The position numbers were made by a program, and so were the translations under genes. From Acidobacteriota bacterium (GTDB lineage Bacteria > Acidobacteriota > Terriglobia > Bryobacterales > Bryobacteraceae), in contig JACQZR010000309.1 of NCBI GenBank assembly GCA_016213775.1, forward strand, positions 1 to 64,000: a stretch of DNA of 64,000 nucleotides, given 5' to 3'. A model generated the notes under the pieces. It had not been told where the DNA came from. It ran no database searches and was given only the letters and a program-made list of their open reading frames with translations. Numbering within the stretch: position 1 is the first letter of the stretch; the number at the start of each line of letters is the position of its first letter. Shown here piece by piece: positions 44,612 to 53,354 of this stretch.

Positions 44612-44727
44612 GCGGAGACTGCCAGCCTCCTGACGAAAAAGTTTGGCCGGATTCTCCGCGGTTTCGCGCCTGTGGCTGTGAAGCCCGCCGCATCGCCGGC
44701 GAGCCGCACAGCGAAAAGGAGCACTCA

Positions 44728-45996
44728 ATGAGGAATCTGCCCGTGACCGGAGAGTGGCTAATGGTGGGCAACTGGCTGAGCGATCCCCCGTTTGCCGTTC
44801 TCAACATGGACTTCAGCACGCTGCCCCCGCGCGGATCTGTTCGCATCGGAGACCGCAACAGCCGCAGGCCGCGGATCGGCCAGTTGACCGGGGTCAGGAT
44901 AACCGCTCCGGACACATTCGTGGCCACTTACTCGCTGGAGTCCAACAGCGGATCGTTCTCCGCACAGTACCTCGACGACGCCGATTTGACGGTCAACTTT
45001 CTCGCCGGCACGATCGTCAACACGTTCTCGGCATCGGTGCAAAGCGTGGTGGGCGATCCCTTTCTGCGTATGTCGGACGCCGACAAGCTGGGGGCGGCCA
45101 TCAACAAGGCGCTGCCGCTGCTGCCGGAAGGCATGGCTTCGCAGCTACGCGGTCTTCTCACACCAGAGGCGCTCTCGATCATGGCGCTGTTCGCCAGCGT
45201 CTGGGCCTACGGGCAGTTCTCGCCGCATGGCTGGATTGCCGACGCGGTGCTGCTCGGGGCGGGCATCGCGATACTGGGAGTGGATGCGATCCGCGTCGCC
45301 GGGGAGATCTACGACTTCGTCATCACGGCAGTGAATGCCAAGACGGAGCAGGATCTGGAGGAAGCGGGAAAGCACTTCGCCGCGGCCGCACAGACCGTCG
45401 GACTGTATGCTGTTTTCTCGGTTCTGTTCGCCAACGCACCCAAACCCTTTCAGGAACGCTTCCGGAACATGCGGAACGAGCCGAATCTAAAGCCTCCCAC
45501 CACGCCGGGTAAGTTGTTCTACGAGCCGCCGCCGCCGGCGAGAGTGAAGTATCTCCGCGGTCCTGACGGCAAGCCGAGCTCCAATCGCGGGGGGTGCGAT
45601 GGGTATGGGCGGATCATTGTTGCTGAGGAGGTATGGCAGGAAGGCCGCTACATCCGCAAGCGCACGGCGCGCGAGATGGAGAAGACCCTCTCCCACGAAG
45701 GCGGCCATGCGTTTCTCTGTCCCAAGCTCCAGGTCCTGCGTGAGTTTCGCGTCCGTCTCGGCATGGAGAGCTATATCCGTTCCCACTTTCTGCGCTACCT
45801 CGAGGAGGCCCTTGTCGAAGCGCGCGCCGCTGCGCGTCAGGATGGCCTTGCGGGTGCGTGGGCCGGCATTCAGTTTCCCGTGAAGAACGGCTACGTGACT
45901 ATTGCGCAACTCTGCCAGGAAGCCTTTGGGGTCCTCATCGGGCCGGTTTGCGTGGAAGGCAAGATCTACAACGCATGGTTTTCTGAATCGGAATGA
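44728..45996 (+). CDS. putative polymorphic-toxin-like protein with HEGGH metallopeptidase motif
   Basis: A 422-residue protein starting at ATG 44728 after AAAGGAG. Residues 1-130 are beta-rich (FSTLPPRGSVRIGDRNSRRPRIGQLTGV). Two hydrophobic helices (about 150-185) and an alpha-helical segment (SEQDLEEAGKHFAAAAQTVGLYAVFSVLF-like, about 205-240) resemble the pre-toxin membrane modules of contact-dependent or T6SS toxins. The C-terminal domain has H323-E-G-G-H327 in SHEGGHAFL, a classic HExxH zinc site, with EEALVEARAAAR downstream. No immunity gene is obvious after it. The family is not one I recognise firmly; the toxin role is an inference. Confidence 0.55.
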   Translation: MRNLPVTGEWLMVGNWLSDPPFAVLNMDFSTLPPRGSVRIGDRNSRRPRIGQLTGVRITAPDTFVATYSLESNSGSFSAQYLDDADLTVNFLAGTIVNTFSASVQSVVGDPFLRMSDADKLGAAINKALPLLPEGMASQLRGLLTPEALSIMALFASVWAYGQFSPHGWIADAVLLGAGIAILGVDAIRVAGEIYDFVITAVNAKTEQDLEEAGKHFAAAAQTVGLYAVFSVLFANAPKPFQERFRNMRNEPNLKPPTTPGKLFYEPPPPARVKYLRGPDGKPSSNRGGCDGYGRIIVAEEVWQEGRYIRKRTAREMEKTLSHEGGHAFLCPKLQVLREFRVRLGMESYIRSHFLRYLEEALVEARAAARQDGLAGAWAGIQFPVKNGYVTIAQLCQEAFGVLIGPVCVEGKIYNAWFSESE

Positions 45997-46010
45997 CGAA
46001 GGAGATTCCT

Positions 46011-46868
46011 ATGCTCAATTCGCTGCTGCTGCTGTCTGCTTTCGCGCTCAATGCGCAGGAGCCCGCGGGTTCCAAGGATCATCCGCTGATCCGGCGTTAC
46101 GAGGGCTCGCAAATCAAGCGCTATTCGATGCGCGAGTTCGATGAGTACACTCTTCCGCTGGGAAAGACCGACGGCACGCGCCACAATCCATCGCGGGTCG
46201 TCGAAGGCAGAGTCGTCAGGATCGAGTACGTCTCTCCTCCGGACCGCTCGCTGGTGGAGGTGTCGCGGAACTATGAGGCGGCGTTGGCCAAGGGCGGGTT
46301 CCAGACGCTCTTCCGCTGCCGCGGCGACGAATGCGGACGCGTCGGCAGCGACAGGGTTCTCGTCACCGCAAAATTGAGCCGCCCGGAAGGAGATGTCTAT
46401 GCCACGTTCCTCTTTGTCTACGCGGGCAAATCGGTCTACATCGGGCAGGACATCGTGGAAATCAAACCCATGCAATCGGGGATGGTGAAGGTGGACGCGT
46501 CGGCACTGGCCGGCGACATCGCGCGTACCGGACACAGCGCAGTCTATGGCATCTACTTCGATACAGCGAAGTGGGACGTGAAGTCCGAATCGGCGGCCGC
46601 CTTGAAGGAGATCGCCACTCTGTTGGCGCGCAACACGCAAATGAAGATTCTCGTTGTAGGGCACACCGATTCAGTTGGAGCGATGGAGGCCAACCGAGTG
46701 CTTTCGCGAAAGCGGGCAGAGGCTGTCGTGTGGGAACTCAGCGGCGTCTACGGTGTTGCCCCCGCCCGTCTCGCCGCGGACGGCGCTGGCGCGTCTTGCC
46801 CGGTAGCCAGCAACCGCACCGAGGATGGGCGGGCCTTGAACCGCCGCGTGGAACTGGTGGAACAGTAA
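46011..46868 (+). CDS. exported OmpA-family protein (DUF4892-like N-terminal part)
   Basis: A 285-residue protein with a signal peptide (MLNSLLLLSAFALNAQ). The central part (SMREFDEYTLPLGK, RVVEGRVVRIEYVSPPDRSLVEVSRNYEAALAKGGFQTLFRC) matches DUF4892-like proteins; the end is an OmpA domain (IYFDTAKWDVKSESAAALKEIATLLARNTQMKILVVGHTDSVG, then SNRTEDGRALNRRVELVEQ). ATG 46011 follows AAGGAG; an ATG 18 bases upstream overlaps the previous stop. It lies directly behind the HEGGH gene and could anchor it or act independently. Confidence 0.85.
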   Translation: MLNSLLLLSAFALNAQEPAGSKDHPLIRRYEGSQIKRYSMREFDEYTLPLGKTDGTRHNPSRVVEGRVVRIEYVSPPDRSLVEVSRNYEAALAKGGFQTLFRCRGDECGRVGSDRVLVTAKLSRPEGDVYATFLFVYAGKSVYIGQDIVEIKPMQSGMVKVDASALAGDIARTGHSAVYGIYFDTAKWDVKSESAAALKEIATLLARNTQMKILVVGHTDSVGAMEANRVLSRKRAEAVVWELSGVYGVAPARLAADGAGASCPVASNRTEDGRALNRRVELVEQ

Positions 46869-46926
46869 CCGCTCTCCCGTTGCTCGCTGCGCGCGGGCGG
46901 CAATGTACCCTAGAGAAGAACACCCT

Positions 46927-47934
46927 ATGCGTGGCAAGTGGCTTCTCTTTTCCGGTATTGTCATTCTCGTGGCCATCGCGGCCGGTGCGCTGTCTCTGCT
47001 CCGCAAGCCCACCGCCGAACCAGTGAAGAAAGCTGCTGTTGTAGCGCCGCCGGAGGAGACCACCACCGCCGGCGACGAGATCAACCTGATGGGCACGATC
47101 CGCGCCGCGCACATTGTCCCGGTGCCCTCGTCAGTGGATGGCGTGGTGGAGACATGGGAGGTGGAACTTGGACAGGAAGTGCTGCAAGGACAGTTGATCG
47201 GCCGCATCCGAAATTCGAGTCTGGAAACCGCGAAGGAAGGCGCGCAGTTGGATCTGGAACGCGCCCAGACCCGCGTCACCAACCTGGAAGGGCAGATTCT
47301 GGCCGCGCGATTGGAGGCCGCCAGAACCGACGCCGATGCGGTTCGCACGCGGCTGGAGATGGAGCGTCTGGAGAAGGCCTGGGCGCGGCAGCAAATGCTC
47401 TTTAAGGAAGGCGCCACACCGCGCCTCACCTACGAGAAGACACAGAAGGACTACACCGTCTCGAAAGCGGAAGCGGAAACGTCAAAGCAACTTGCTACCG
47501 GAGCCACCGACCGCGTTTCCAAATTGGAGCGGGATCTGCAAACCGCCAAGAGCGCCGTCGAAGACAAACAGGCAGATCTGGACACCGCGCAGGACGCCAT
47601 CGATTCCTGCAACATCATGGCGCCAGCCGATGGCGTCATCATCAAGCTCTCCGTCGATGTCGGCGGCGAGGTGGATAAAGCAATGCCCGACCTGGTGCAG
47701 CTCGCCGTCGATCCGGCGCTGCTGCAGATCGTCATCCGGCCGGATAAGCGCGCGCTGGAACGTATGAAGGAAGGATTGCCCGCGCTCGTGATTGTTCCCG
47801 ATGTTTCCGCCGAAGCGCTCTCCGGCGAAGTGGAAGAAGTGGGCGAAGAGGAGGTCATCATTGGGTTCACCAGCCCCAACTCCGCCATCAAGCATGGAAT
47901 GCCCGGCAGCGTTCGCGTGAAGCTGGCTCCGTAG
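46927..47934 (+). CDS. HlyD-family membrane-fusion protein
   Basis: A 335-residue adaptor with an N-terminal anchor (MRGKWLLFSGIVILVAIAAGALSLL), a lipoyl-like segment (VDGVVETWEVELGQEVLQGQLIGRIRN), a coiled coil (about 95-210) and a barrel (SVDVGGEVDKAMPDLVQLA). It differs from DevB and is not followed by transporter genes; a two-component system follows instead. Alone it may work with a pump elsewhere. The start is ATG 46927, with an in-frame ATG eight codons upstream as alternative. Confidence 0.82.
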   Translation: MRGKWLLFSGIVILVAIAAGALSLLRKPTAEPVKKAAVVAPPEETTTAGDEINLMGTIRAAHIVPVPSSVDGVVETWEVELGQEVLQGQLIGRIRNSSLETAKEGAQLDLERAQTRVTNLEGQILAARLEAARTDADAVRTRLEMERLEKAWARQQMLFKEGATPRLTYEKTQKDYTVSKAEAETSKQLATGATDRVSKLERDLQTAKSAVEDKQADLDTAQDAIDSCNIMAPADGVIIKLSVDVGGEVDKAMPDLVQLAVDPALLQIVIRPDKRALERMKEGLPALVIVPDVSAEALSGEVEEVGEEEVIIGFTSPNSAIKHGMPGSVRVKLAP

Positions 47935-47968
47935 GGTGAGATTTGCCAATGCCGATCCTGAATGCCCG

Positions 47969-48001
47969 TTCAGAAACAATTCAGAGATTCTTCAGTTGCG
48001 C
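47969..48001 (+). promoter_or_regulatory. three 11-bp-spaced TTCAG repeats before the response regulator
   Basis: TTCAG starts at 47969, 47980 and 47991, exactly 11 bp apart, upstream of the GTG at 48023. Identical spacing occurs again behind the kinase gene (50124, 50135, 50146 as GTCAG). This is the geometry of OmpR/PhoB-family tandem sites. No -10 fits just after this copy, so it may repress or mark readthrough. Confidence 0.65.
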
Positions 48002-48022
48002 CCGCGGCAGGAGGTCCACATA

Positions 48023-48718
48023 GTGAAAGGGAACGTGCGCATCCTCGTCGTGGAAGATGAACCGAAAGTCGCCAGGGCGCTCACGGAGGGCCTCCAGGGG
48101 GAGTCCTACGACGTTTCGGTGGCGTACACGGGGGAAGACGGGTACTTCCAACTGAACGCGGGCAACTTCGATCTCGTGGTCATGGACATCATGTTGCCTG
48201 GCCGCAGCGGCATTGAAATTCTGGAAACCATCAGGCGGCAGGGCATGGTGCTCCCGGTGCTACTGCTTACCGCCAAGGACGGAGTCGAGGATCGTGTGAA
48301 AGGTCTCGATTGCGGAGCCGACGACTACCTGGTGAAGCCTTTCGCGTTCGCTGAATTGTCCGCCCGCGTGCGGGCGCTGCTGCGGCGGACCAACGCCGAC
48401 AACAGCCCGCTGCTTCGCATGGAGGACCTGGAGATGGACCTGGTGAAACGCAGCGTTCGCCGGTCTGGAAGAGAAATCGACCTGACCGTGCGCGAGTTCG
48501 AATTGCTGGAGTATCTGCTGCGCCATTGCGGCGAGGTTGTCTCGCGCGAAATGCTGGCTCGCGACGTCTGGAAGGAGCCACAGCGGCACAGCCCACTCGA
48601 TAACGTCATCGACGTGCACATGGTGCGGTTGCGGCGAAAGATCGACGAGGGATTCGACACTAAACTCGTGCAGACAGTGCGCGGGGTGGGGTTCACGCTC
48701 AGGTCCGCCGTCTCATGA
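48023..48718 (+). CDS. OmpR-family response regulator
   Basis: A 231-residue regulator. Receiver with E11-D12, D55 (LVVMDIMLPGRSG) and the conserved lysine in LVKPFAFAEL; C-terminal winged helix (LTVREFELLEYLLRHCGEVVSREMLARDVWKE, then NVIDVHMVRLRRKIDEGF). Start is GTG at 48023 after AGGAGG. It overlaps the kinase gene by ATGA. The layout resembles CusR/QseB-type regulators, often for metal or envelope stress; no metal gene is near. Likely binds the TTCAG boxes on both sides of its operon. Confidence 0.93.
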   Translation: MKGNVRILVVEDEPKVARALTEGLQGESYDVSVAYTGEDGYFQLNAGNFDLVVMDIMLPGRSGIEILETIRRQGMVLPVLLLTAKDGVEDRVKGLDCGADDYLVKPFAFAELSARVRALLRRTNADNSPLLRMEDLEMDLVKRSVRRSGREIDLTVREFELLEYLLRHCGEVVSREMLARDVWKEPQRHSPLDNVIDVHMVRLRRKIDEGFDTKLVQTVRGVGFTLRSAVS

Positions 48719-50142
48719 AGCCGCCGCGTGCCTGGAGTATCCGGACCCGGCTCACGCTCTGGTACCTGGGGGTGCTGTCGGCCATCCTGTTTCTGTTCAG
48801 TTGCGGCATCAGCGTGGTGATGTTCTATCAACTCAGGACCCAATTGGACGAGCACGCGATTGAAGAGCTGGAAACGGTGGAGGGCTTCTTCCGCTTTCAC
48901 GGCGACGGCAGATTAGTGCTGGAGAGCATCGACCACGACCATCCGACGCCGGCAAGCGCACAGGAACGGTTTATCGAGGTCCGGTCTCCAGAAGGGGCCG
49001 TGCTCTACCGGAACGAACTGCTCGGCCGGCGCTCTTTGGGGGGCGGGCTGGAGCCGGAGGAAGGCGTCAACCAGTATTCGGAGCGTTCTATCCGCCTGGA
49101 GGACGGTCTGCGTGTGCGGCTTATCAGCCGCCGTCATACCGTGGACGGACGGCCGACGATCATCCGCCTGGGCTTCAATGAATCGATGCTGTGGCAGCGC
49201 TTTTTTCGAGTAGCCGGCGGGCTCTTCATTGGGCTACCGCTCGTGCTGGGCCTTGCTGGATTGGGTGGGCATTTTCTGGCGAGGCGGGCTTTAATACCCG
49301 TGGCGAGGATGACACGCCGCGTGCAGGAGATCAACGCAGACCGGTTGCATTCCCGCATCGAGGTGAGCGAATCCAACGACGAGTTGAGCGAACTGGCGAA
49401 AGCACTCAACCACACCTTGGAGCGGTTGGAGAACTCGTTTGCGCAACTGCACCGCTTCACATCCGACGCGGCCCACGAATTGCGCACACCGCTCACAGCT
49501 TTGCGCACGGTGGGGGAGGTAGGACTGCAACGCCGCGGCGATTCTGCGCGTGATCGCGAGGTCATCGAAAGCATGCTGGAAGAAGCCGGACGGCTCACGC
49601 GCCTCATCGATGGTTTGTTGACGGTGGCGAGGGCGGATTCGGGACGATTCCGGTTGGAGCCTGCCCCGCTGCCCCTGCTCGACTTCGTCCAGGACATCAC
49701 GGCGCTCCTGATCGTGCTCGCGGAAGAGAAGGAGCAGGACCTTGTTGTCAATGGCGAGCCGCACATCGTGGTTCAGGCGGACCGCGCCATTCTCCGGCAG
49801 GTTGTGATTAATCTGCTGGACAATGCCATCAAGTACAGCCCGCGGAAGGGGAAGATTCACGTCCGGGTGCTGACGCGCGGGAGTGACGTTGCCCTCGAGA
49901 TTCAGGACAGCGGACCCGGTATTCCCGCCGAGCACCGTGACAAGGTCTTCGACCGTTTCTACCGCACCGACGATGCCCGCGCTCGAGACACTGGCGGCGT
50001 CGGTGTGGGGTTGGCGATTGCCAAGTGGGGTGTCGAAGTGAATGGCGGGCGCCTGGAACTGGACCCGGAGGTCCGGCACGGGTCGGTCTTCCGTGTGGTT
50101 TTCCCGCACTTTCTGAATAATACTTCAGAAAGTGTTCAGTAA
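48715..50142 (+). CDS. sensor histidine kinase (CusS/QseC-like)
   Basis: A 475-residue kinase. TM1 about 15-38, TM2 about 165-188, then HAMP (RRALIPVARMTRRVQEINADRLHSRIEV). DHp acceptor H254 in SDAAHELRTPLTALR. HATPase: LLDNAIKYSPRKGK (N), IQDSGPGIP (G1), FDRFYRTDDA (F), GGVGVGLAIAKW (G2). It overlaps the response regulator by ATGA. Its 3' end lies within the second set of TTCAG repeats. Confidence 0.92.
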   Translation: MKPPRAWSIRTRLTLWYLGVLSAILFLFSCGISVVMFYQLRTQLDEHAIEELETVEGFFRFHGDGRLVLESIDHDHPTPASAQERFIEVRSPEGAVLYRNELLGRRSLGGGLEPEEGVNQYSERSIRLEDGLRVRLISRRHTVDGRPTIIRLGFNESMLWQRFFRVAGGLFIGLPLVLGLAGLGGHFLARRALIPVARMTRRVQEINADRLHSRIEVSESNDELSELAKALNHTLERLENSFAQLHRFTSDAAHELRTPLTALRTVGEVGLQRRGDSARDREVIESMLEEAGRLTRLIDGLLTVARADSGRFRLEPAPLPLLDFVQDITALLIVLAEEKEQDLVVNGEPHIVVQADRAILRQVVINLLDNAIKYSPRKGKIHVRVLTRGSDVALEIQDSGPGIPAEHRDKVFDRFYRTDDARARDTGGVGVGLAIAKWGVEVNGGRLELDPEVRHGSVFRVVFPHFLNNTSESVQ

Positions 50143-50179
50143 ATCGTCAGTAGTCCTTTGTCCCAACGCGCCTTATAAG
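50124..50179 (+). promoter_or_regulatory. second TTCAG repeat set with -10-like TATAAG
   Basis: TTCAG at 50124 and 50135 and GTCAG at 50146 repeat every 11 bp, overlapping the kinase stop codon. A -10-like TATAAG follows at 50174-50179. A regulated promoter for the cytochrome gene at 50508 is plausible. Confidence 0.6.
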
Positions 50180-50507
50180 TATAGGTGTGGGGGATTGGGT
50201 ACAGTGCGACGGGGGACTTGCGCCCCTGAATGTGATAGCATTGCAGCATCTGCGGTTGTTTGCCGTCGTTCAACTGGCTGTCATTGCCAGTATAGGAAAG
50301 TACCTGCTTCCGGCGGATGTGCAACGAGTCAAGCGGTTGAGCCAGCGCTGGCCGCTTTCGAGTCCTGCGGATCACCCAATACTCTCTGTTGAACCCGTTG
50401 CAGTGACTTCCGGTGTTATGCCGATCCGGTGTCCTGTCAACTGCCCTTTTTCCATCGGCCGGAACGCCGGATAATCGTAACGCAAGGATTTCAGTAGGGA
50501 GGTAATA
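50180..50507. other. intergenic leader before the cytochrome gene, no gene assigned
   Basis: About 330 bases with no convincing coding frame; the open frame at 50187-50474 has no family match and no ribosome binding site. A G/C-rich hairpin (GGGG and CCCC arms around 50211-50226) is present. If transcription starts near 50185 this is an unusually long leader for the cytochrome gene. Confidence 0.4.
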
Positions 50508-52259
50508 ATGCGAATCATGTGCTTGATGCTGGCGCCACTGCTGGTAGCGCTGGCGGATACTCCGCCCACCACAGTTGTAGACAATCCCGCGATGGTGGCT
50601 TTGGTGGAGTCATACTATGGACGGTCGGCGGGAGAGTCGAAAATCTATGTCGGCTCGGAGATCTGTCTGGGCTGTCACACTGGAATGTCGGCTTGGCGGG
50701 ATACGCTGCACGCCACCGGTTTGAAGACCGTCACTAACGACGCCAACTCCATGCAGGTGCGTAAGGGCGTTATCGTCGACTACGACCAGAACGGCGAGGA
50801 CGACTTCAAGCAGGGCCTGGATTTCAACAAGGTTTCCAGCGTCTTTGACAAGTTCAAACCCAACGCGCCTATTCTCGGCTACGCCGGTGGCAAGGGGTAC
50901 ACCATCACCATTGGCAAACTGGAACTGCCGGTCGTGATGGTGCATGGCGGGACGGGTTCGTACAAGCAGCGCTTCGTGGTGAAGATTCCTGTCACTGACC
51001 GCACGGGCAACCTGAGCGCAGGTAACTACTACAGCCCCATTCAGTACAACGAATCGGTGAAGTCTTATGTGCTCTATGAGACTCAGTATTGGTACAAGGC
51101 CGACAACACGCCGCTCTTCACCACTACGCCCAGCGCCAAGGAAGTTGCTGGGGGTAAGTCGTTCGATAAGGGCTGCAGCGGCTGCCATTCGACGGCCCTG
51201 TTGAGTGTCGCCAAAGACGCCAACGGCGAGTGGGTATCCTCCGCGCCGCCGGCGGACCTGGTGCCGGCCAATAATCCCTACTATCTCGACTTGAACGGGT
51301 CCGGGAAGAAGCAGATGTACAACATCGGCTGCGAGCGCTGCCACGGCGCGGGAAGCGAGCATGTCGTCGCGCGCACCAAGGCTACCATCATCAACCCCAG
51401 CACACTTACCGCCATGCAGCAGAATCAACTATGCGGAAACTGCCACTCACGTGGGGCAAGCAAGCCCGCCGGCACGCATGAATTCCCCTATGACGAAAGC
51501 ACCAAGGAAGAGCCCTCCATCGGTATGACCACCGAAGTCTGGGAACGCTTCTTCAGCGCCAAGCCTGGCGTGTATCCGGACGGCTCCACCTCTCGCCAGC
51601 ATCACCAGCAGTTGAACGACTTCATGAAGTCCGCCAAGTGGGAGTTTGAGTTCCACAAGGTCACCTGCGCGGAATGTCATGATGTGCACAACAGCAAGCC
51701 TTCTCAGATCCGCCAGACCATGGAAGTGGACGGCTCTGACGGCAAGAAGCTCAAGGTGAGCGTGAAGCTTGAGGACAATACGCTCTGCCTCGCCTGCCAT
51801 GCCGGATTCGGGCCTTTCGAAGGGTTGAAGCGCGAGGATATCGCAAACATCGAGGCCAGCCGGCCGAAGATCGCCAACGTGGTTGAGGCGCATACGTATC
51901 ATCCTTACGAGCCGGAGCGGACGGTGGGACTGAGCCGCTGCACGGAATGTCACATGGCCAAGACCGCTTCGAGCGGAGCCCCGTACGATATATCGGGGCA
52001 TTCCTTCGCCGTCGTGCCGCCGGAGAAGACACTCAACACCCTCAAGGATGGGGGCATGCCAAACTCATGCGCGGCACGCTGCCATCGGCCGCTTTCCACG
52101 CTGTACGGATTGCCGGCGGACTCCTCGTTGGCGACGTGGACTGAAGAGAGCGACCGGGCATTGGCCGAGTTCCTCACCACGTTCTACGGTCCGGACGGAG
52201 TGTGGTGGAAGACCGGAGAGCAGGCTGCGCCCAGCGCTCGCCGCTCGAAGGCGAAGTAG
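50508..52259 (+). CDS. multiheme cytochrome c (c554-type)
   Basis: A 583-residue exported cytochrome. CxxCH sites: CLGCH, CSGCH, CERCH, CGNCH, CAECH, CLACH and CTECH, plus a C-x3-C-H site CAARCH near the end, giving up to eight hemes. The signal peptide is MRIMCLMLAPLLVALA. ATG follows a good GGGAGG ribosome binding site. It resembles cytochrome c554/NrfH-linked multiheme proteins that pass electrons across the periplasm. The -10-like box at 50174 and TTCAG repeats suggest regulation by the upstream two-component system. Confidence 0.9.
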   Translation: MRIMCLMLAPLLVALADTPPTTVVDNPAMVALVESYYGRSAGESKIYVGSEICLGCHTGMSAWRDTLHATGLKTVTNDANSMQVRKGVIVDYDQNGEDDFKQGLDFNKVSSVFDKFKPNAPILGYAGGKGYTITIGKLELPVVMVHGGTGSYKQRFVVKIPVTDRTGNLSAGNYYSPIQYNESVKSYVLYETQYWYKADNTPLFTTTPSAKEVAGGKSFDKGCSGCHSTALLSVAKDANGEWVSSAPPADLVPANNPYYLDLNGSGKKQMYNIGCERCHGAGSEHVVARTKATIINPSTLTAMQQNQLCGNCHSRGASKPAGTHEFPYDESTKEEPSIGMTTEVWERFFSAKPGVYPDGSTSRQHHQQLNDFMKSAKWEFEFHKVTCAECHDVHNSKPSQIRQTMEVDGSDGKKLKVSVKLEDNTLCLACHAGFGPFEGLKREDIANIEASRPKIANVVEAHTYHPYEPERTVGLSRCTECHMAKTASSGAPYDISGHSFAVVPPEKTLNTLKDGGMPNSCAARCHRPLSTLYGLPADSSLATWTEESDRALAEFLTTFYGPDGVWWKTGEQAAPSARRSKAK

Positions 52260-52280
52260 TTCAGAGAAGAGATTGGTGCG

Positions 52281-53354
52281 TCACAGCAGCGGATGGGTGC
52301 GTTTGGCAAGTGGGAACTTGACTCGGCCGCCCATCCGCTGCGATGCATACAGCGAATGCGCCATTTCGACCGCCCAGCGTCCCATCAGTGCGCCGGCTTG
52401 GGGCTCGCGCTTTTCTTCGATCCCGGTGAGAAGGTCGTCGATCAGAAGATGATTCGCCGAGCGTTCGTCCTTGGGGCCGATGCCGGCCGGGATCTCCATC
52501 TTCCGCCATAGAGGGTCTTTGCCGGGCAGTGCATTGCTGATCCACACCTCCGGCACGTGGCCCACGAAGATGCGCATCGATCCCGCGGTGCCCACCAGGT
52601 CCATGCCCCATCGCTGGCCCGCCAAGTCTGCCGTCTTCTTTGAAGCGAAGTATCCGGTAACGCCTTTGCTGAAGCCGAACATGCCTTCAATGGTGTCGCC
52701 AGCGATGGCGCCCATGCCTTCGGGACCGTTCTCGTTGACATCGGCGCGCGTGATCTCCCGGCCACCCACCATCACGCGCCCCACTGCCCACAGAGGATCG
52801 CCCGCGAAGCGCCGCAGGTTGTCGAACATGTGCGTACCGAGGACCATCATGTCCTCTCCGCCGGAGCGCCTGTCTTCCTTGCCGCGTGCGCGAATTTCGA
52901 GCAGGTCGCCGATGACGCCCGCCGCCAGCCGCGATTGCACGTGATCCAGAATCGGGCAGCAGCGCATGTTGTGGGCCACCGCCATGCGCACGTGCGTGCG
53001 GTTGCTGGCGTCGATCATACGGTCGCATTCTTCCAGCGTTCGGGCCATCGGCTTTTCGAGAAAGCTGTGCGCGCCGGCTTCCGCGGCGGCAAGCACCATC
53101 TCTTCGTGACAATCCACCCAGCGCATCGCAATCACCAGCACCTCGGGCTTGGTCTTGCGTAGCATCTCGCGCCAGTCGCTGAACGTGTCCTTCACAGCCA
53201 GGCGCTCCGCTGCTTTCTGCAAGCCTTCGCGGTTTTCGTCGGCCACGGCGGCGATTTCCGCGCGCGGGTGCGTCTTCCAGGCCATGTCGTGGTTGTGGCC
53301 GTAGTTTCCGCGGCCCGTGCGGCCGACAATGGCGACTCGATATGTTTTGGGCAT
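52281..53354 (-). CDS. Gfo/Idh/MocA-family oxidoreductase
   Basis: A 357-residue NAD(P)-dependent oxidoreductase. The Rossmann fold begins with YRVAIVGRTGRGNYGHNHDMAW, and the family marker EKPMARTLEECDRM follows near residue 97. The C-terminal part contains the alpha-beta substrate domain (EDMMVLGTHMFDNLRRFAGDP). The substrate (sugar or inositol derivative) is unknown. Convergent with the cytochrome gene by 21 bp. Confidence 0.92.
   Translation of the reverse strand: MPKTYRVAIVGRTGRGNYGHNHDMAWKTHPRAEIAAVADENREGLQKAAERLAVKDTFSDWREMLRKTKPEVLVIAMRWVDCHEEMVLAAAEAGAHSFLEKPMARTLEECDRMIDASNRTHVRMAVAHNMRCCPILDHVQSRLAAGVIGDLLEIRARGKEDRRSGGEDMMVLGTHMFDNLRRFAGDPLWAVGRVMVGGREITRADVNENGPEGMGAIAGDTIEGMFGFSKGVTGYFASKKTADLAGQRWGMDLVGTAGSMRIFVGHVPEVWISNALPGKDPLWRKMEIPAGIGPKDERSANHLLIDDLLTGIEEKREPQAGALMGRWAVEMAHSLYASQRMGGRVKFPLAKRTHPLL

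Noticed and set aside
50187-50474. A 95-residue open frame before the cytochrome gene
   Set aside because: No ribosome binding site, no similarity and unlikely composition; better explained as a leader.
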